Program-made: the position numbers and the translations under genes
Shown here: positions 24,020-32,852 of the stretch, in pieces
Position numbering within the stretch: the first letter of the stretch is position 1
Layout: every line of letters begins with the position of its first letter
Assembly: GCA_025927475.1 (NCBI GenBank)
Contig: JAICLL010000006.1
Coordinates: forward strand, 1-64,000
Reading direction: 5' to 3'
Length of the DNA stretch: 64,000 nt
Origin: Pirellulales bacterium
Lineage (GTDB): Bacteria > Planctomycetota > Planctomycetia > Pirellulales > JAICIG01
Notes under the pieces: generated by a model
Seen by the model: the letters and a program-made list of their open reading frames with translations, nothing else
What the model was told of the DNA's origin: nothing
Databases searched by the model: none

Positions 24020-25390
24020 TCAAGCGGCGGCCCACTCCGCGGCGGTTTGGACCTGCCACTGCGGTTTCACAAGCTCTTTTGGCACCAGCGCCGGCCAGTA
24101 GGCAAACACCGGCCGCACCACCGGGCGGCCGGCGGCATAGCCGGCCAGCCCGGCGGGGCCGCTGGTGGCCAACGGCGCAATCTCCTTGGTAAATCGCTCG
24201 ACCGCTTCACGCCGATCGTCATGCACCGTGATGCGTAACATCACCTCGCGCAGGTCGGCCGGCGGCGCGTGCAACCCGGGCACCCCCTCGCCCGCGCCCA
24301 GGCACTCGATTTGAACCTGCGCCAACTCGAAACCCGCCGCACGAACTCGCCGGACAATGATGTCGGCACAGGCGCGCGCCTTGGTCACCGGCTCGCGGCC
24401 ATAAACCAGCAACTGCCCGCTGGCGGTGTAGCCGGCGCGGTAAGCCAACGAGACTTTGTAGTGGTCAGGAGCAGGCCGCCCCGTGGCTCTCTGCACCGCG
24501 ACACGATTGGCGCCAAGCGCTTCAATTTCGACCGTCGTGAAATCGACATCGACGTCGGGCGTCAGATAATGTGCCGGATCGCCGATCTCATAGACCAATT
24601 GTTCCGCCACCGTTTCGCGATTGACCACGCCGCCCGAACCCTCGGGCTTGGTGATGACACATGCGCCATCGTCGGACAACTCGGCAATCGGATAGCCTAC
24701 GTCGGCCAGTTCGGTCTCTTGCCAATGCGCGTAAAAACCGCCGGTGGCCTGCGCCCCGCACTCGATCAGGTGCCCCGCCACGCTGGCCCTGGCCAGCCGA
24801 TGCCAATCTTCCCAGGCCCAGGCGAATTCATGCACGGCCGGTCCCACGGTGAGCGAGGCATCGGCCACGCGACCGGTGACGACCAGCCGCGCACCCTGGC
24901 CCAAGGCGTCGGCGATCTCTCGCGCGCCCAGATAGGCGTTGGCGCTGACGACTTGCTCTTTCAACTCGCGGAGCGGCTGGCCCGTATCAAGGTTGTTGAA
25001 AAGACAGCCGGAGGCCAGCAGCCCTGGCAGTTCGGGCAGCAGATCGTCGCCCGTGACAACGCCCACCGGCATGTCGCCCAAACCGGCGGCGGCCAACACG
25101 CGGCCGGCCGCGGCCGCGCAGGCCCGCGGGTTTATGCCGCCCGCGTTGGTGATGATTTTCAGCCGCGGCTGCCGCCGCCAGACCGGAGCAAGATCGGCAA
25201 GCACGGTCAAAAAGTCGTCGGCATAGCCGGCGGCCGGATCCTTTTCGCGTCGCCGCGCAAGGATCGACAGCGTCAACTCGGCCAGGTATTCCAACGTGAG
25301 ATAATCGAGCGGGGCCGATTCGATCAGCCGCCGCGGCGAGCTGAGACTGTCGCCCAGAAACCCCGCGCCATTGCCGATTGTGATGGTCAC
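24020..25390 (-). CDS. AtuA-family (DUF1446) acyclic terpene utilisation protein
   Basis: This 456-aa protein belongs to the AtuA/DUF1446 family: ITIGNGAGFLGDSLSSPRRL near the N-terminus, LDYLTLEYLAELTLSILARR, NAGGINPRACAAAAGRVLAA and RLVVTGRVADASLTVGPAVH. AtuA was described in Pseudomonas citronellol/geraniol catabolism, but its exact reaction is not settled. Here it overlaps the zinc-ribbon gene by 4 bp and is followed by a separate AtuA C-domain gene, a carboxyltransferase being upstream. Together they suggest catabolism of a branched acyl-CoA. Confidence 0.88.
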   Translation of the reverse strand: MTITIGNGAGFLGDSLSSPRRLIESAPLDYLTLEYLAELTLSILARRREKDPAAGYADDFLTVLADLAPVWRRQPRLKIITNAGGINPRACAAAAGRVLAAAGLGDMPVGVVTGDDLLPELPGLLASGCLFNNLDTGQPLRELKEQVVSANAYLGAREIADALGQGARLVVTGRVADASLTVGPAVHEFAWAWEDWHRLARASVAGHLIECGAQATGGFYAHWQETELADVGYPIAELSDDGACVITKPEGSGGVVNRETVAEQLVYEIGDPAHYLTPDVDVDFTTVEIEALGANRVAVQRATGRPAPDHYKVSLAYRAGYTASGQLLVYGREPVTKARACADIIVRRVRAAGFELAQVQIECLGAGEGVPGLHAPPADLREVMLRITVHDDRREAVERFTKEIAPLATSGPAGLAGYAAGRPVVRPVFAYWPALVPKELVKPQWQVQTAAEWAAA

Positions 25391-25662
25391 GATGTCGGCT
25401 CCTCAGCAGACAACTCGATTCGCGCGCAATTCGTGCAACGCCGGCCGCGAAGGATGTACTTCTGGTCGCCCGGATGCTGCTCGGCGCCCTGACGAAAGGC
25501 CGTCATCGGGTTCAGCGACGTCGGCTCGCCGGGGACCACAAAGACCAGGTGTGAGTCACCGGCCGCCGTAAAGGCCCCAAACGCAAAGCGCGATTGAGCA
25601 TAGCCGGCTTCCATGGCTCCGCCGCAGAACCTGCAGACGGCATTCCTCGTCGTCTCGGCCAT
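25387..25662 (-). CDS. Small zinc-ribbon protein (DUF6487-like)
   Basis: This 91-aa protein has two CxxC pairs (VCRFCGGAMEAGYA and RRCTNCARIEL) flanking a beta-rich middle (HLVFVVPGEPTSLNPM), which resembles DUF6487-type zinc ribbons. The assignment to that DUF is from memory. The gene overlaps the AtuA start by 4 bp (ATGA) and lies 49 bp after the carboxyltransferase stop, so it belongs to this operon. It could be an accessory or regulatory subunit; no function is known. Confidence 0.6.
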   Translation of the reverse strand: MAETTRNAVCRFCGGAMEAGYAQSRFAFGAFTAAGDSHLVFVVPGEPTSLNPMTAFRQGAEQHPGDQKYILRGRRCTNCARIELSAEEPTS

Positions 25663-25711
25663 TTCGTGTGACCCTTGTTTTGAACGACCGCAATTTTAAC
25701 AATTCTGTTCC

Positions 25712-27325
25712 CTAGACTTGAAACACTCCCAGCTTAAACGGTTCCTGCTCGGCGTGCCGCGTGGCGGTCTCCAGAGCAAAGATCAACTCGTCGCGCGTGC
25801 GAAGCGGGTCGATGATCCGATCGACCCAGCCGCGCGCGGCCGCGTAGCGCGGGTCCATCTGCCGCTGGTAACTCTCGCGGACATCGTGGCGCAATTGCTC
25901 GAGCTTGGCATGATCGATCGCTTCGCCCTCGCGCTGGAGGCTTTTGAGGGTGATCTCCAGCAGCGTCGAGGTTGCCTGATCGCCGCCCATCACGGCGCAG
26001 CGGGCGGTGGGCCAGGCGAAAATCAACCGCGGATCGAAGGCCTTGCCGCACAGCGCGTAGTTGCCCGCCCCGAACGACCCGCCCACGAGCACCGTCAGCT
26101 TGGGCACGCGGCTGTTGCTGATGGCGTTGACCAGCTTGGCCCCGGCCTTGATGATGCCCGAACGCTCGCTGTCGCGCCCGACCATGAAGCCATTCACGTC
26201 TTGCAGAAAGACGATCGGCAGCCAGTCTTGATTACAGTTCATCACAAACCGGGCGGCCTTCTCGGCGCTGTCGACATAAAGCACGCCGCCGAACTGCATC
26301 GGTCCTTCCGCCGGGCGCACCGGATGATGCTGATTGGCCACGATGCCGACCGAAAAGCCGCCCAGCCGGGCGGTGCCGCAAACCAGCGATTGTCCATACT
26401 CGGCCTTGTATTCGTCGAAGGTGCCGGCGTCGAGGATGCAGTCGAGCACGTCGCGCACTTCGTAATCGTGCCGCGGATTCGGGCTGACCAGTTGCTCGAT
26501 GTCGGCGGCGGGCCGCGCAGGCGCAACCGGCTCGCCGCGATGAAACGGCGCCGCGGGCTGGGGCGCATCGGGCGCGACCTGCTCCGCCAGCCGCCGCAAG
26601 CGCACCAGGCAAGCCTCGTCGTTCGGCTCTCGATAGTCGATCGTTCCGCTGATCTGGGCGTGCATTTCGGCCCCGCCCAAATCGTCGCTCGACACGCTCT
26701 GGCCGATGGCGCTTTTGACCAGCGCCGGCCCCGCCAGATACAGGCCGGAGCCTTCGGTCATCAACAGCTTATCGCAGAGCACCGGCAGATAGCCGCCGCC
26801 GGCGACGCAGTTGCCCATGATGGCGGCCACCTGCCCGATGCCCGCCGCCGACAGCACTGCGTTGTTCCTGAAAATCCGGCCAAAATCGTCTTCGTCCGGA
26901 AAGACATCTTCCTGCAACGGCAGAAAGACGCCCGCCGAATCGACCAGGTAAATCAGCGGCAGCCGGTTTTGAAAGGCAATGCGTTGGGCACGCAATACCT
27001 TTTTTGTCGTAGCGGGGAAAAAGGCGCCAGCCTTCACCGTGGCGTCGTTGGCAATGATCATCTGCCGCCGGCCGGCCACCGTGCCGACGCCGCAGATCAC
27101 TCCCGCCGCCGGTGCGCCACCCCACTCGCCATACATCTGCCAACCGGCCCACAGGCCCAATTCGAAAAACTCGGTGTTGGCATCGATGAGCCGTTCGATC
27201 CGCTCTCGGGCGGTCAGGCGGCCTTTGGCGTGTTGGCGATCGATGGCGGCTTGTCCGCCGCCGGTGGCAATCTCGGCCTCCAATTCGGCAAAACCGCGTA
27301 CGAGTTGCGAGAGCGAGTCGTTCAT
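25712..27325 (-). CDS. Acyl-CoA carboxylase carboxyltransferase (beta) subunit
   Basis: This 537-aa carboxyltransferase matches the beta subunits of methylcrotonyl-, geranyl- or propionyl-CoA carboxylases. It opens with KGRLTARERIERLIDANTEF and contains YLVDSAGVFLPLQEDVFPDE, MGNCVAGGGYLPVLCDK, VGGSFGAGNYALCGKAF and FAWPTARCAVMGG. The segment around VFLPLQ.VFPDE is characteristic of methylcrotonyl/geranyl-CoA enzymes. It transfers carboxylate from carboxybiotin to the acyl-CoA. The start is the ATG at 27325 (MNDSLSQLV). No biotin carboxylase/BCCP (alpha) gene is in this window, although it normally sits beside beta. Confidence 0.9.
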   Translation of the reverse strand: MNDSLSQLVRGFAELEAEIATGGGQAAIDRQHAKGRLTARERIERLIDANTEFFELGLWAGWQMYGEWGGAPAAGVICGVGTVAGRRQMIIANDATVKAGAFFPATTKKVLRAQRIAFQNRLPLIYLVDSAGVFLPLQEDVFPDEDDFGRIFRNNAVLSAAGIGQVAAIMGNCVAGGGYLPVLCDKLLMTEGSGLYLAGPALVKSAIGQSVSSDDLGGAEMHAQISGTIDYREPNDEACLVRLRRLAEQVAPDAPQPAAPFHRGEPVAPARPAADIEQLVSPNPRHDYEVRDVLDCILDAGTFDEYKAEYGQSLVCGTARLGGFSVGIVANQHHPVRPAEGPMQFGGVLYVDSAEKAARFVMNCNQDWLPIVFLQDVNGFMVGRDSERSGIIKAGAKLVNAISNSRVPKLTVLVGGSFGAGNYALCGKAFDPRLIFAWPTARCAVMGGDQATSTLLEITLKSLQREGEAIDHAKLEQLRHDVRESYQRQMDPRYAAARGWVDRIIDPLRTRDELIFALETATRHAEQEPFKLGVFQV

Positions 27326-27455
27326 GCCACCGCATGATAACAATGCACCGGCGCCGGTGGCAGTCCGAAACAAGACGACCACCGCGGCTTTCTGCCGAGA
27401 GGGTGAACCGCGACTATCCGCTTGAGCTGGGGGCTTACCCTAGTAAAATCACATC

Positions 27456-27518
27456 ATGACGCTGAATGAAGCTCTCAAGCAACTCAAAGCGCGCGGCAAG
27501 GTGAGCCGGCAAGGCTGA
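27456..27518 (+). pseudogene. Possible remnant of a DNA-alkylation-repair (AlkD-like) gene start
   Basis: ATG at 27456 encodes MTLNEALKQLKARGKVSRQG and a stop. The sequence resembles the first helix of AlkD-like HEAT-repeat proteins, and nothing recognisable continues it. It may be a decayed start only; the evidence is weak. Confidence 0.2.
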
Positions 27519-27533
27519 GCGAACACGTCCACG

Positions 27534-28088
27534 ATGAATCTACACACTATGCCAACCATTCGCTGCAAAGCCGCCGTGTTTGCCCTCGACTCGTGGACGA
27601 TTCTCACGCTGCCGAAAAGCGCCAGCGCGAAACTACCCTCGCGGGGCATGGCGATGGTCACGGGTACGATCAACGGTTTCTGTTTCCAAGCCCCGCTCGA
27701 ACCAGACGGCAAGGGTAGCCATTGGTTCATGGTCGATCAAGCCATGAGCGACGCCGCGGGAGTCGTCGCGGGCAATACGGTGGCGTTGGCGATCGAGCCG
27801 GCCGCCGAATGGCCGGAACCGCAAATGCCGCTGGATCTCAAGAATGCGCTCGCGGCCGACCCGCAGGCCCGCAGCGTGTGGAGCGACATCACCCCCGCCG
27901 CGCGCTGGGACTGGATCCGCTGGATACGTTCGACCAACCAGCCGGAAACGCGTCGGCGGCGGATCGAAGTGGCGTGCTCAAAGCTCCGGTCCGGAAACCG
28001 AAGGCCCTGTTGTTTTAATCGTAATCTCTGCACCGAACCCTCGGTGTCGAAGAATGGAGTGCTCCGCGAGCCGAGGCCAACAACGTAA
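27534..28088 (+). CDS. DUF1905 / YdeI-OmpD-associated domain protein
   Basis: This 184-aa protein has an N-terminal DUF1905 beta-barrel-like domain (CKAAVFALDSWTILTLPKSA; HWFMVDQAM; AGNTVALAIEP) and a C-terminal YdeI/OmdA helical domain (WSDITPAARWDWIRWIRSTN, then ETRRRRIEVACSKLRSG and RRPCCFNRNLCTEP). Proteins with this pair are widespread and linked by name to bacteriocin protection, but their function is unresolved. ATGs at 27534 and 27549 are both possible. The last ~15 residues beyond CTEP look non-conserved and could come from a slightly altered end. Confidence 0.75.
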   Translation: MNLHTMPTIRCKAAVFALDSWTILTLPKSASAKLPSRGMAMVTGTINGFCFQAPLEPDGKGSHWFMVDQAMSDAAGVVAGNTVALAIEPAAEWPEPQMPLDLKNALAADPQARSVWSDITPAARWDWIRWIRSTNQPETRRRRIEVACSKLRSGNRRPCCFNRNLCTEPSVSKNGVLREPRPTT

Positions 28089-28163
28089 TTCGAGAGGAGC
28101 CTATCGCGGAACCGGCATTGTGGTGTAAGCGTCCCGCCTGCCCGCCGGTTCTGGGATAAGCAC

Positions 28164-29387
28164 TTAACGTTCGCCCCAATCCCAGCAGTCGTGATCCGCC
28201 CATCTCGTCAGAATGTCGCGGTGGCGGCGCCCGTCGATGGCCACATCCAACAGCACCAGCCGCCCGCGGCGCGTCAGGTGAAACCTGCCGATTTCTGTCG
28301 CTTCGATATCGTCGGCCAGTTGGGAAGCTTTGGCCCGCGGCAGCGATTCCCACCGGCAAGCTTCGGTCATGAAATCGTCGAGCCGCGCACGCGCCTCAAC
28401 CGCCGAGCCGAAAGCCAACATCGAGCGGGCCTTGTTGTCCCAGAATTCCCAGCGCCGCTCGGGATGGCCCAGATGAAAAAAGTATTCCAACCCGATGTTG
28501 ATCTCCGGCGGCACCAGCCACTCGGGTAGCGGCTCGGGCGGCTCGGAGTCGCCTTCCGCGTCATGCCATCCTTTGCGCTTCGATTGCGTGTTAAATAGCG
28601 CATCGACGCTGATTTCATCGTCCGGAAACAACGGCGACTGGAATCGGTCGCCAATCCCGTGCCGAGCAACGAGCTCATAGCCGGCGTGCAACTCATAGAT
28701 CTCCACCGTCTCGGTGGCCGGTTCCAGCAGCCAGAGATGTGGTACGCCGGCCCGGCGGTAGACATCCATTCGCGGACCGCGGTCGAGCCACCGCGACGGG
28801 GCGACCAAGACTTCGGCGATCAAGTCGGGAGCGGCACAGAAATAATCGCCGTCGATCATGATGTCGGTTCGATCGGGACCATAATAATAAGCGTCGGGCG
28901 TCATGCCAGCCCAGGGAATCAACGCGATATCGACGCGGCTGCTGTGTTTGCCGCCGTGGCGCGACGAAAGTTCGCCAAACACCTGCCATAGGTTCAACTT
29001 GATGTCACCGGCGTCCAGCCAATGGTCCCAGCCCGTTTCGAGTCCCTCGGGCTGGCCGGGCCAGTAGTCGCGGCGGTTGAACGTATCTAGGAAGGCCCGG
29101 AACGCCCGGCCGTCGATGGGGAAATCGAGGTTGATCGGCCGCGGATAAAGTTGCATGCGGATGCCGCCAACTTCGGCCTCCCAGTTTTTCTGCGACTTGG
29201 TGATCGGTGTGGGAGACTCGACTTGCTTCCAGCGACGGAGCGTTTCCAGCCATTCATGGAAGTGGGCCTCCGCCTCGTCGCGGCCGCGGAAGGGAAATCT
29301 CCAATGCGAAACGCCTCTGATGAGTTCTAGTTTGTTGGACGGGACGCCAAAGAACATGACGTATTCGAGGCCGTAGATCGCATCCAT
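28164..29387 (-). CDS. Uma2-family (DUF820, PD-(D/E)XK-like) protein with flanking domains
   Basis: A central Uma2/DUF820 domain at about residues 100-285 shows the nuclease-fold core: HSSRVDIALIPWAGMTPDAY, DYFCAAPDLIAEVLVAPSRW and YRRAGVPHLWLLEPATETVE. These are restriction-endonuclease-like proteins abundant in cyanobacteria and planctomycetes, with no settled function. The protein is 407 aa, about twice the usual family size, because of ~95 N-terminal and ~110 C-terminal residues. The C-terminal part contains INIGLEYFFHLGHPERRWEF, and similar wording (GLEYVMFFG) opens the protein, suggesting two copies of a small flanking motif. It is a single gene. Confidence 0.65.
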   Translation of the reverse strand: MDAIYGLEYVMFFGVPSNKLELIRGVSHWRFPFRGRDEAEAHFHEWLETLRRWKQVESPTPITKSQKNWEAEVGGIRMQLYPRPINLDFPIDGRAFRAFLDTFNRRDYWPGQPEGLETGWDHWLDAGDIKLNLWQVFGELSSRHGGKHSSRVDIALIPWAGMTPDAYYYGPDRTDIMIDGDYFCAAPDLIAEVLVAPSRWLDRGPRMDVYRRAGVPHLWLLEPATETVEIYELHAGYELVARHGIGDRFQSPLFPDDEISVDALFNTQSKRKGWHDAEGDSEPPEPLPEWLVPPEINIGLEYFFHLGHPERRWEFWDNKARSMLAFGSAVEARARLDDFMTEACRWESLPRAKASQLADDIEATEIGRFHLTRRGRLVLLDVAIDGRRHRDILTRWADHDCWDWGER

Positions 29388-29751
29388 TTTTTTGCTCCCG
29401 CAAAAATCGATTCAACTCGACGCGGTCGGTGTCGTTTCATTCGATTCGACCGAATTCCCGGGTGGCTCAAGGGGTCGCAGATTCGTCCAATCGCCGAATG
29501 GGACTTGGGCCAACGCTTGCATCTCACAATCAAGCGCAGCCGCAACGGCGGCAGCATCCCGAGAAGCTCGCTGTGCCGAGAATGAGATCGGCATCCAATT
29601 GCTCGCCTCTTATAAGTATTCACGCCCAACCGCCGCTGTACCTGTCCCTATTTTACCGGCCTGCCGAAGCGCCGGCAATTCGGGCCTTGCATGCGACCGC
29701 CGGCCAGCGACGCTCGCTGGGCCAGTGCGCGATGGAAGACACGGCGCGCGG
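29388..29751. other. Intergenic stretch without a supported gene
   Basis: A 60-codon minus-strand ORF at 29412-29594 ends in EPPGNSVESNETTPTASS. It has no known motif, and a longer ORF overlaps it in another frame. No repeat family of this window was recognised in the ~360 bases. Confidence 0.3.
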
Positions 29752-30570
29752 CTACTTTCGGTACCATTCAATGTCGCATTTTGCGTGTGACTTTTCAAAC
29801 CTGAGCACCGCCTCGGTCGTGACCAGTGCATTTGCATTCAAATCGGCTTCCGTGAGATTTGGCAGTCGATCGAGGTGTTGGAAAACGGCGTCGGTGACTT
29901 TGGTCATCGACAATCCGACATCAATAAGCGATTGGCAATCGACGAGCTGGGCTACGCCCAAATCATCGACTTCGGTGCTGTATACATCCAGTTTCTCGAG
30001 TCTGGGATGTCGCGCGAGATACTTCATCCCGGCGCCGGTCACACGGGTGCCGCGCAAACCGAGATCTTCCAGTTCAGGCAGCGATTCCAGCCGTTCGAGG
30101 AACGCGTCCGACACTGTCGTCGCGTTGAGTTGCACGAAATCCAAAGACTTGATCTTGGAAAGCGTGGCCGCCGAGGCATCGGTGATCTTGGTTTCCTGCA
30201 ACCACAATTCACGAAGCGGTAAATGAACGATCAGGCGCAGGCCTTCGTCATCGATGTCAGCGTTGCTCAAGTCGAGCCGCCGAAGCTCCTTCAGGGCGGC
30301 CAGGTGCGCAAGTAGAGCGTTGTCGGCTTTACCGTGGCGAAGATCGACTTTGTTCGCGGTGCCGAAGAGCTCGGCTCCAAACCATTTTTCCAACCGCGAA
30401 GGCTCGCTGATGCCCATTTCCACGTTGCCAGCAGCTTGCCGAATGGCCGCGAACGCCGCCCACCGTTGATGCGCGTAATGGGAGAATAAAGCAACCACGA
30501 TCGAAACACACGTGAAGAGCACGAAGAACAGCCGAAGCGATATCTGAAGCCAGCGTTTTTTAGGTGACAT
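29752..30570 (-). CDS. Membrane-anchored leucine-rich-repeat protein
   Basis: This 272-aa protein begins with KKRWLQISLRLFFVLFTCVS, a planctomycete 'RLFFVLF/SLR' leader forming one membrane helix at about residues 10-30. Leucine-rich repeats occupy residues ~85-255, for example LKELRRLDLSNADIDDEGLR, LPELEDLGLRGTRVTGAGMK and LEKLDVYSTEVDDLGVAQLV. It is the same class as the protein at 7382 but with more repeats. A role in protein binding at the cell surface or periplasm is plausible but unproven. The gene stands alone between the Uma2-family and protease genes. Confidence 0.8.
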   Translation of the reverse strand: MSPKKRWLQISLRLFFVLFTCVSIVVALFSHYAHQRWAAFAAIRQAAGNVEMGISEPSRLEKWFGAELFGTANKVDLRHGKADNALLAHLAALKELRRLDLSNADIDDEGLRLIVHLPLRELWLQETKITDASAATLSKIKSLDFVQLNATTVSDAFLERLESLPELEDLGLRGTRVTGAGMKYLARHPRLEKLDVYSTEVDDLGVAQLVDCQSLIDVGLSMTKVTDAVFQHLDRLPNLTEADLNANALVTTEAVLRFEKSHAKCDIEWYRK

Positions 30571-30692
30571 TTTCGTTCACGGGGTCCTTGTCCCAGTAGG
30601 CGGTTCAAGCCGCCTTCTACGCGCTCAGCGAGGCAGCCCTCGTCGTCGCGGGCGCGCTAACTGCGCCATGGGCCCGCCCACGACGGCGACCT

Positions 30693-32630
30693 TTACTTCA
30701 TCGGCGCCAACCAAGCGCCGTGGACGACAAATTGCGATTCCTGACTGCCGAAATAGATGCGCGGCGGTTCACCGATCGTCCATGCATCGGGCGGCGCGGG
30801 AAGCGGCTCCGTCAGCAATGATGAAAAAATCGTTTCGCCCTCCGCGAACGCCTTAAATTCCTGATCGCGGACCCGCAACATGATTTCGACGATTTTGTCC
30901 TTGGGCAGCACAGGCTTGATCCAGCCGGCATCGCTGGCGCCGGCCAGGCTGGTCTTTGTGCCTTCGACGTCGAAAAGCAACAGCGATTGGCGGCCGCCCT
31001 GCACAAACCCGACGGCGAACTCCTTGTCGCCCGACCGTCGCTCGACGTCGACCGTCAGGTCGTATTGCGGAGGGACCGCCACCGGCACGGGCATGCGAGC
31101 CGTGGCGGTGAGCGGCGATTTCAGCGTGCCGGCATCGGTCTTCCAGTTGCCCGACACCGACTGCGGCAAGGAGCCAAGCTGGGCCAACACATCGACGACG
31201 TTTTTGCCATTGATCGGCGGCGGCACTTTCTCCAGGGCTTTGTCGTTGATGCCGGCGGCGTCGAGTGTGCGGCCGGCTTTCGCCAGATACTCGGCGAAAT
31301 TGGACGTCAGCGCCACCTCGTGAGCCTTGAGTTTTTCATTGCGCAGACGGACCATCTTGCGAAGATCGCGACCCGAGCCGACAATCATCCGTTCCAGCGC
31401 CGCGCGTTCGGCCGGATCGGTCACCTTGCTGCGGCAGAGTTTGATCACGGCGTTGGCGAAGGGCAAGCGGGTGGTCGGATTTTGCAGCCGCAGCACCATC
31501 GCGGCGCACCAGGCGCAGCGTTTGAAGTCGCCTTGGTCGCGGTAAAGAATGGCCAGATCTTCCCACATCTGGGCGCCCGCGACCGGAAACTTGGCCACGC
31601 CTTCGCGGTTGATGAACTCCGCTTCGTCGAGTTTCTTGTCGAGCGCCTTCAGCAGCGCGAAGCTGCGGTATTCGCTGGGGCGGCCCCAGGGGGCAATCTC
31701 CAGGGCTTGCAAGAAGAATTCTTCCGCTGCCGGAGAATCGCCGAATTTCTGCAGCATCACGCCGATGGCGCCGTAGATCGTCGGATTCTTGGGATTTTCG
31801 ACCAGTGCTTGCAGATAGAACTGCACCGCGAGCGCACGATAGAAGGCGGCCGGTCCCGACTTCTGCTGCTTGGCCTTCTCCAGCTTGCCGTATTCGGCCG
31901 ACATTTTGTTGGCCACATCGATGAGCTTGCCCGACTTCTTGGGATCCGTCGGCCGCTGGGCAAACGGCTTGAACGCGGTCAGTTGCAGTTGGTCGAGCGG
32001 CAGCGCGAAACCGACGCTCTCGCTGCCGGCGAACTTCAGCGTAACCAGCCCGATGATATTGCCTTCGCGGTCGCAAAGCGGTCCGCCCGAGTTGCCGGCG
32101 TTGATGGCGGCGTCGAATTGATAGTAGGCGACGCCTTCGATCTGCCGGCCGACTCCGCCGAGCAGCCCGGCGGTGATCGTCTTGGTCAACTTGACGCCGC
32201 CGCCCGCCGCCGGATTGCCGATCGCGTAGACGCGCTGGCCGGTCTGGGCTGGAGCTTTTGCCAGCGAGCCGACGCGCAACTCCGCGTTGTGCTCGCTGGG
32301 ATCGATCTGCACGAGCGCCAGGTCGGCGGTCGGATGTGCGCTGACGACTTTGACGTTTTTGAAAACCTTGGTCACCTCTTGCCCGTCGACGAGCACATCG
32401 ACCAGGCACTTGTAACGCAGCGGCACGCCCACGACATGCGCGTTGGTCAAGACCAGCCCCTTGGCGTCGATGAGAATGCCCGTGCCGTTGTTGGCGACGC
32501 TCTCGATGCCGACCACGCATCCTTTCACGCGATTGAACACGTCGACGGCTTCTTCTTCGGCCGCGCGGGCCGATGCGGCGATGCAAAACGAAACCCACGT
32601 CAAGCCGACAAGAAAACGAACCAGCGACAT
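30693..32630 (-). CDS. Secreted trypsin-like (S1C) serine protease with TPR-like repeats
   Basis: This 645-aa protein starts with a signal peptide (SLVRFLVGLTWVSFCIAASA, cleavage near RAA-EEE). A trypsin-like domain follows with the catalytic triad: His in LVLTNAHVVG, Asp in PTADLALVQID and Ser in INAGNSGGPLCDREGN. No PDZ domain is evident, which separates it from typical DegP/HtrA. The centre (about residues 260-420) is helical and TPR-like (FYRALAVQFYLQALVENPKN; AEEFFLQALEIAPWGRP). The last ~150 residues look beta-rich. It probably acts in the periplasm in protein quality control or signalling. The start is ATG 32630; the track extension is not signal-peptide-like. Confidence 0.85.
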   Translation of the reverse strand: MSLVRFLVGLTWVSFCIAASARAAEEEAVDVFNRVKGCVVGIESVANNGTGILIDAKGLVLTNAHVVGVPLRYKCLVDVLVDGQEVTKVFKNVKVVSAHPTADLALVQIDPSEHNAELRVGSLAKAPAQTGQRVYAIGNPAAGGGVKLTKTITAGLLGGVGRQIEGVAYYQFDAAINAGNSGGPLCDREGNIIGLVTLKFAGSESVGFALPLDQLQLTAFKPFAQRPTDPKKSGKLIDVANKMSAEYGKLEKAKQQKSGPAAFYRALAVQFYLQALVENPKNPTIYGAIGVMLQKFGDSPAAEEFFLQALEIAPWGRPSEYRSFALLKALDKKLDEAEFINREGVAKFPVAGAQMWEDLAILYRDQGDFKRCAWCAAMVLRLQNPTTRLPFANAVIKLCRSKVTDPAERAALERMIVGSGRDLRKMVRLRNEKLKAHEVALTSNFAEYLAKAGRTLDAAGINDKALEKVPPPINGKNVVDVLAQLGSLPQSVSGNWKTDAGTLKSPLTATARMPVPVAVPPQYDLTVDVERRSGDKEFAVGFVQGGRQSLLLFDVEGTKTSLAGASDAGWIKPVLPKDKIVEIMLRVRDQEFKAFAEGETIFSSLLTEPLPAPPDAWTIGEPPRIYFGSQESQFVVHGAWLAPMK

Positions 32631-32852
32631 GCGACCAGCCTCGTGGCAACAGGAAGCAAGGAAGTTGCCCGATAGTGTACAGCGGCCGCAGACGGATAGC
32701 CAGGAAATTTTCAAGGTCCAGCCCGAAGCGATGAGGACGAATGGCTTCGTATGCCGCGAATTTGGTAACGTGGAGAAGGCGGTGGGACACGACACTCGTC
32801 GTTGAAGCGGCCGGTTCCCGACGCGGGGAATCCGCCATGACGCCCACCCGCG

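Noticed and set aside
25718-27337. 539-aa plus-strand ORF opposite the carboxyltransferase
   Set aside because: Its opposite strand encodes an unmistakable carboxyltransferase; the ORF lacks any recognisable domain.
29412-29594. 60-aa minus-strand ORF between the Uma2-family and LRR genes
   Set aside because: No motif or ribosome binding site, and it overlaps another ORF; not enough evidence to call a gene.
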